DNA from: Apostichopus japonicus
Taxonomy: Eukaryota; Echinodermata; Holothuroidea; Aspidochirotida; Stichopodidae
Direction of reading: 5' to 3'
Length of the DNA stretch: 64,000 nt
NCBI RefSeq assembly: GCF_037975245.1
Contig: NC_092567.1
Coordinates: forward strand, 8,370,714-8,434,713
Part shown: positions 58,129 to 64,000 of the stretch, in pieces
Position numbering within the stretch: position 1 is the stretch's first letter
Layout of the letters: each line of letters starts with the position of its first letter
Position numbers and translations under genes: made by a program
Notes under the pieces: model-generated
Seen by the model: the letters and a program-made list of their open reading frames with translations, nothing else
The model's database searches: none
What the model was told of the DNA's origin: nothing

Positions 58129-61100
58129 CCCTTCCCCCTCCCCTTATCGTAAAACCATTCTCATATCATGCTGCATTTGTATTGCAGAGAGCTGCAGAGC
58201 AAGAAGATTTGTTCGTTAAGATTTACATTGTTTCTTTCATGACTCTATCATTGCTTGTTTATTGTAACGTCAATTGTTAAACTCTAAAGATTGTTGATTT
58301 GTTTTGGTTATACTTTTGTTGTTGAAAGTATGTTAGAAAAGACTATAGTCGGCTTCTGAAAGAATATAATTTGTTTGCAATATACTCAATACTCCTAAAA
58401 GAATTGTTGGTGGGTGCACGTTTGTGTGATTCCAGTTTTTACCATATTTTTACTTAAAAATAAACCTTTTATTATTTTTATGTTTTTGCAATTGATTTTA
58501 ATTAATGCTGTTAGTGCAGATATCGAGTCATTTGTACACAAAAAGGAATAATGATAACTAATATATTGACGAGATCAAATCATTATTTGAAAAAAGTAAA
58601 ACAAAAACCTGTTAGTACACTGCTTATCCACTAATATGTAATAAAATATGTAAAAGTAAGTTTTGCTTATGCTCTTCCACATTCAGTTCAATAACTTTAT
58701 CAGTCTTGCATTGGGAAAATTGTATATTTACTCCAACTCTCACCGTCAAAGTTTAAAAAAAAAAAAACTTTTTGGGGAACGAAATTCAATCGGTTGGTTT
58801 CCCATGAAAAAAAATTGAAAGCTGTGAAATCGTTCTACAATGGCGTGATCGAACTAATTCATTTGATAAATTTATTCCATTGATGTATGTAGGTCGATCA
58901 TCCCAAAACCTATGTAGGGATTGACCCCGACCACCCCCCCCCCCCGCCCTTGGCTCTTTATTATCATTTTTATTTTATGTTTTCTCCGATTGTTCAGATT
59001 GTATGTGATTTAACATGTTTTTTTAGTAACAAATAAAAATGAATTGGAATAATTCTGGTGTATATTTTCACCGGTGGGTGTCTAGCTTGTTGTTATATGT
59101 ATATGTTATGTGTAAAAATTCAAATGTGTAACAAGGAAATTTTATCGATGTATTTCACCTTTACACCAGCCAAAGAAAATGTCTTATTTTGAAAGATATA
59201 ATTGATTCTTTAATCACGAATATCTTCATCCAGAAGAAAGAAGCAGAGAAACGACAGTCCCGAAAGATTATACAGCGTAAATTAGAATATTGTAGGCAAA
59301 TTAGTATATAAGCAGCCACAAGGATTGTGTATATCCAGCAGAGCCAAATTAAAACGGCGAATTTACTAAAGCTTTTCCATACTTGACAGTCATACCGTAC
59401 ACATGCCAAGCCTAACCCCTTACCCCCACTTGATACATACTATTAGAAATTGCCTATTCGTCACGCATATATATCATTGTTTTCATTTGAATTTTACTTT
59501 AAGCTAGTAAGATTTTTCAGATTCTCAAAAATGAAAGTCAAACGCGTATATAATGATCATCCTTTCATAATTATGTTAACCCATCTCCACCCGAGCCCCT
59601 GTGCATTAAATAACCTATTTGTCAATTACATGGTTCTTATACGATATCGATAAAATATACAGCGTTGCCTAGAATGTTTTATGTCCCCAAAAACATTGTG
59701 TTCTGGTAGTTTATCCGGATATTGTAATGTCAACCAACATAACCTCAGAGAGTATAGAAAGAAGCTAAATCGCTTTTCAATCTAAAACGGTTTAGTCTAC
59801 TACTGCACCAATTATAATTGTGGTTTTTATAACTTCATGTACAGAAGAAAAAGTTGCACGCAGCCGTAGCTATTCACTAAAATCAGTAAACGGATTAGCT
59901 TCAATTTAAGTTGGTAAGATCAGCTTCTTTGATTGATACAAAGATTCAATTGATATGGTTTTATCGGTCAAATGTAAGCTTGACATCCCAGCCCAGTCAT
60001 CCAACTGAAATAACTGGAGGAAAGAGGGGGGGGGGGGGTGTGGGGAGGATGTATGGATGCCTGTATGTTCATTGTTTGCCCGTCATTATATATTGGCTGT
60101 TGAATAATGTTAATTTGCTATGGCTCGTTTTATGTTGTGGTTTTATTGCGCTATATATATATACCTTCCTATATAATTTTGTTCGCAAGAACCAGTAACT
60201 CGAATCGCCAATTGCTATTCTTCCTCGCTTATTGGTATTCTTCCTCCTTAATGTTATGGTTGTACATATATTTAAGAAAAAACACATAATAATATCGCTC
60301 CAGTTTGTGAAGAGTCCCTGGTGAACCATATATCAACGGCGCTCAATTCAGTTATGTTCATTTATTATTCATATCAAAGTAAAACCATCTTTAGGTTTGC
60401 TCCGTCAAACCCTTCCCCAAAGAGGGTGATGCAATAGTGACAACTCTTTCCAGAGGATCAAGCAACACGTTTTAGTACCAGAAACGATGTCAACTCATCT
60501 TTTCATCTTGTATTATTTTTTTAGTTATACTAACGTGTGCTTGAGAGACATAAACCTTATGTTAGCATTCCAGTTTATCAAAATTATCAGTGATGTTCAG
60601 GAACATTAAGCCATATGTCATTTAGGAGTCATCCATTCAACTTTCAGACCTCAAAGTTATTTTTTATGTACGAAAGAGGATTATATTCTATAAGCATTCT
60701 TGTGAAACTTGAATATTTTTCGTTTTCAAGATACGGACAGCTTAAATTGTATCCTACAGAACCCAAAAGTGAAAAAGAGCAAACAGGTGCGATGTCATCG
60801 ATTTACATTCACAAGTAAATGTTCTGTTTTTCTATAAAATTTGCACCTTGTTTTCCACTATATAATATAACGTATCCATATTGTGACTTCATCATTGTCA
60901 ATATTTTCACATCACCTTCAGGTAAACCATCAGCCCTATCCCATCGAGGTCGAAATAACACACTGAAAAATAAAAATATATAATATATTTTAGTCAGTGT
61001 GCATCTACGACATCACCCCTGTTTGCATCAAGTCTGTTATGGTAGAAAATGCAATAACTTCAAATTTCAATATCTCAAAAACGGTACATAGGAAACAATG

Positions 61101-61186
61101 CAAACATTACATATTAGGGACTGGGTTGAGTTTAATTTAAAAAGTAGACTTTCATATTATAACATAAAAGAAACAGTAACATGACA
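58129..61186. other. No gene seen
   Basis: AT-rich unique DNA with C-run 58934-58945 and G-run 60026-60038. AGCAAACAGGTGCGATGTC near 60780 and, inverted, GACATCACCCCTGTTTGC near 61009 form an imperfect inverted pair about 230 bp apart. The same word is tandem near 25300. Confidence 0.5.
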
Positions 61187-61313
61187 CAGTGGCGTATCGA
61201 TGAACATGAACGGCTCCTGGCCCAAAGGGGCCCCCTATCAGGAGTTCCAAGCAAAGGTGCCTCAGAAATGTTCACATGGGGGAGGGGGGGGGGAGTATAC
61301 ATGTTGGTGTAAC

Positions 61314-62355
61314 CAGGGGCGGACTGGGTATTAAAACCGGACCGGGCATTTTTCACCTAGACCGGCCTATTATTCATTGATATGTTACTTACATAGTGAT
61401 CGCCGTCCTGGGGAGGGGTCTAAGGGAGGGGGTTCCCCCTCCCCTTTGATAATTTTTTGAAGTAAAGGAATGCCTAGATGCAAAATGGTGCGATATTTCT
61501 CAATTTTGTAGGTTACAATAATCCTTTAAAAGAGATCCCAAAATAATTTTCCAGAAGCAACACTTAATTAAACCGAGAAAAGTTAAAAACGTAACAAAAA
61601 ATAGACAAAAATATATATTTTAGACTGGATTTTATTTACTTTTTCAAGCATTTTGCGACAACATGTTTGAAAAAAAAGAAAAAAAAACCTACATAAAATC
61701 CACTAAAACTATATGTTCAATAACACGAGCACATATCATGTCTATGAGAGTAGGAGCCTACGCAGTACGCTGCTTCTGGCAGCTACACCATCAATGATAT
61801 TTTTAGTGTCAAGTTTGGCCAAGATCCTTTTTTCCACAGACATCAACATGAACGCCTCAAGATGTTCGTCGACGTCTAATATTCGTCTAACTTTGATAAC
61901 TAAACAGTGGCAAACAGCCCACTGTATGTGGGTCATTTTTATTCATACATAATCTCTCAGTGAGTGATATCCAAATAATCTAATAACATTTTACCTTTTT
62001 TACTTCGTTTTCTGTAGGATGAGGTGCAGATTCATAAAATCTGTGTTCTCTGCCAATGCTATGTATATGTCAGAATGAATTGGTCACCGTACTTGTATAT
62101 CTTGTCGTAAAAATACTAACACGGACTGGTTGCCTTAAGCACGTTCTTTTATTGCGAACTAACAGACTTACTAACATGGTGATTTCATGAGCTGATTCCC
62201 AAAGTAAAAAATATATTTCTACACAGCCCATCTGTATTCTATTAACTACTGTGAAAATTGGCTGTAATTTTTACCAGGCTCCCCAGCCCACTGGCCCACC
62301 GGGGCACCGGCCCACCGGGCATTGCCCAAATGCCCGTGTGGCCAGTCCGCCACTG
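61314..62355. mobile_element. Nested hAT element, 1042 bp, internally deleted
   Basis: The ends are CAGGGGCGGACTGGG and, on the opposite strand, CAGTGGCGGACTGGCC. GGTGTAAC flanks both sides exactly (61306-61313 and 62356-62363). Subterminal GACCGGGCATTTTT and AAATGCCCGTG are also inverted. CAGGGGCGGACTGG is a well-known animal hAT end. It retains the tail of a transposase gene on the minus strand, so it descends from an autonomous parent by internal loss. Confidence 0.95.
61742..61936 (-). pseudogene. hAT transposase C-terminal fragment
   Basis: A 64-codon minus-strand frame contains HLEAFMLMSVEKRILAKLDT followed by KNIIDGVAARSSVLRRLLLS and a stop. The pattern of (S/A)-hydrophobic-x-x-x-E-x-x-I-x-x-x-LD-x-x-x-hydrophobic-I-x-x-hydrophobic-A is the usual end of hAT-family transposases and their domesticated relatives, just after the dimerisation region. 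The BED zinc finger and catalytic residues are missing, so it cannot be active. It sits between intact hAT ends, which supports the call. Confidence 0.65.
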
Positions 62356-62375
62356 GGTGTAACACAAAACTTGAT

Positions 62376-62476
62376 ACTATCTTAGCGGAGCGCCACCATC
62401 GGTTGGCGCGGATCGTACCACAATTTATTTTGGCCAAAAAATACTCATAGATCGTCGGAAAAGACACTTCCCGTGC
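62376..62476 (-). repeat. GCTCCGC core module, copy 6, minus strand
   Basis: On the plus strand it reads ACTATCTTAGCGGAGCGCC, ACCATCGGTTGGCGCGGA and later CACTTCCCGTGCG, the reverse complement of copy 1. It begins 13 bp after the inner hAT's duplicated target site. Confidence 0.85.
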
Positions 62477-63545
62477 GTTTCAAGTTGCATTTACACATCG
62501 GTTATTTTGAGATCTCATGTACTATAGGATTTTGACTTTCAATAATTTCTGTAATGCATTATGGGTCCGTATGCAATGAACATAACTAGAGAACTGTTGG
62601 TTGGGTGAAATTTTTATCAATTTTTTTTTTTTTTTTTTTTTTTGGGGGGGGGTTGCACCTCTTGCCCTTCCCCGCGGACGTCCATGGGTTCAAGGTCCAT
62701 TGATTTTTGCAGGATCAATGCAGGGGGCTTAGTTTAGAACATTTGAATGGCCATTTGGCATGTACACATTGTTTCCAGCTGACAAATATGTTGTAATGCT
62801 AAATACATCAAAATACATCAAGATAATGACAACCAATGCGGCACTGGCCTAATTTCGACTGAAACTTTGTCTACATCTAGGCCTAATTTCCTGTGCTTTT
62901 TTTACTTATCAGATACATCGAAGGCATCTTTATTCTAACATTTTATTATTATATTTCTAAATGAACGCAGTTTCAAGTCTGTGGTGTGTTGGGTTATCGT
63001 TTAGTATTTTTCAAATAATCATATGTCTCGATGTTCTACTCAGTACAACATTGGCTGGAATTGGGTTTTTAAGTTATATCCTTTGTTTTCATTATAAAAA
63101 TAAATAACACAATTAGCTCGATACAGACATTAATACCCAATGAGCCCCTGATCATGATGTCCGTATTCCGTATCACGTGAAAATATGTGTATTGTCTTGC
63201 TCAGTCTTGCATGAGTTTTTCTTCCCCAGTAAAAACGGGCCCTCCCCATCCAAAGAGGTACCCTTTTCTGTGCATCAGTAAAGCGGGGTCCCCCTTTTGG
63301 TCGGGGCCTACGGCTCAGCAAGTTCCGAGCCCATAGGATTTACGCTACTGAAATGTCATAAATGTCTTGTGCCACCTTGCAGAATCAAGGCTGAAACAAA
63401 AACATTTTGGCGATTTTCTTCTTAGAATTATTATAAATTCTGGTAAAGTAAAATAATCTATTGTGAATCCAGTGTCTAAACTTGAGGTATGCTGCTGTGT
63501 CAATCACCAACCAATTTTGGTCGACAACACGGAATCGATCAAAGG

Positions 63546-63860
63546 TGACTTGCTTGACGAGCCCCTTGCCCCTATAAAACAAGGGAATAAGGGTGCTAAG
63601 TCAATGGGTGTAAAATTGGCAAAGTTGATATGCTTGACGAGCCCCTTGCCCCCATTAAACGAGGGAATTAGCCCGATGAAGGGGGTTGTGATAAATTTCG
63701 TATGTACCCTCTTCATGTTGTATGAATTTGGGGGCGAAAAGATGTGGCGTTTTTCCGTGGGGGGTGAAAACTTTGTCAACCTCTCAGTGTTGTTGGACTT
63801 AGTCGTTTTTCCAGAGATTTAGCCCTCGAAAGCGCTATAGCCCCCTCTCTAGGTGCTTGC
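63546..63860 (+). repeat. Dispersed repeat, copy 2, inverted relative to 57738-58128
   Basis: GCTTGACGAGCCCCTTGCCC occurs at about 63551 and 63631, and GCTAAGTCAATGGGTGTAAA, CCCGATGAAGGGGGTTGTG and CAACCTCTCAGTGTTGTTGG follow in the inverse of copy 1's order. The open frames over it are shared with copy 1 only because the DNA is nearly identical; the differences do not favour silent sites. Confidence 0.85.
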
Positions 63861-64000
63861 AAACGATGGTTCGTACTGTATGGAGCCATTATTTTACGCG
63901 CTGGTACAACAGGATCTCTCCGCGTTCGTTTTCTCTACTTATTTGCTTCAAAACACTGGTACTTACATCTTGATAATTCGAGTTGGTAACTAAGTTTAAC

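Larger units (their letters stand above)
61187..63350. mobile_element. Outer hAT-like element, 2.16 kb, carrying a nested hAT
   Basis: The left end CAGTGGCGTATCG and the right end, on the other strand, CAGTAGCGTAAATCC share nine of ten terminal bases. Flanks ACATGACA and AAATGTCA agree at six of eight positions, which is weak but possible for an old insertion. A minus-strand core module at 62376-62476 has its AGATAGT side toward the left end, matching the polarity of the better copies. Its interior is interrupted by the element at 61314-62355. A 23-base T-run and 10-base G-run are at 62621-62652. Confidence 0.5.

Noticed and set aside
63463-63822. 119-codon frame sharing a 30-residue stretch with 57941-58126
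   Set aside because: The DNA itself is ~95 percent identical in the two repeat copies and changes do not favour synonymous sites.

Overview
This is animal nuclear DNA: AT-rich, nearly gene-free, full of simple repeats, tRNA-derived SINEs and hAT-type DNA transposons, with spliceosomal intron borders and a polyadenylation signal. I see no bacterial operon, rRNA gene or CRISPR array. The repeat types fit a marine invertebrate, perhaps an echinoderm such as a sea cucumber, but that assignment is inference and weak. No open reading frame here is a convincing intact protein gene; most long ones are translated microsatellites or transposon debris.

The only gene-like signal is a plus-strand exon chain: 7154-7206, 17748-17783, 22115-22179 and a last exon from 22671 with AATAAA at 22996. 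It has consensus splice sites, and one frame stays open through the first three exons to a TAA at 22175. It would be the 3' end of a gene whose start lies further left or outside the window. I do not recognise the 50-residue tail it encodes. The rest of the window is intron or intergenic DNA.

Layout: 0.1-4.6 kb, two trinucleotide microsatellites that each abut a CGATTA-rich repeat in opposite orientation, a ~125 bp tandem array, and a hAT element inserted in that array. 5.9-10.3 kb, a short hAT MITE and a heap of decayed hAT-like pieces sharing a ~100 bp core module. 10.6-11.0 kb, a tRNA-derived SINE. 11-22 kb, introns with an old local duplication. 26.2-26.7 kb, a 34 bp minisatellite. 30.8 kb, a hAT MITE. 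35.0-35.9 kb, two copies of a second tRNA-derived SINE. 42.9-48.5 kb, an old duplication and a 579 bp foldback element, possibly inside an LTR-like sequence. 50.9-51.5 kb, the 3' end of a GIY-YIG retroelement (Penelope-like). 51.5-53.4 kb, a ~130 bp tandem repeat carrying TGACCTTTGACC (a DR1 nuclear-receptor half-site pair) in each unit. 53.5-54.5 kb, a GGAT minisatellite. 55.1-56.6 kb, a hAT MITE and a second foldback. 57.7-63.9 kb, two inverted copies of another repeat and a nested pair of hAT elements, the inner one keeping the C-terminal end of a transposase.

For four hAT copies I could read both ends and exact 8 bp target-site duplications by eye (2177-3892, 5911-6289, 30764-31111, 61314-62355), so their boundaries are firm. 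Two general signals stand out: strong excess of the palindrome TGACGTCA and many G or C homopolymer runs of 10 or more.
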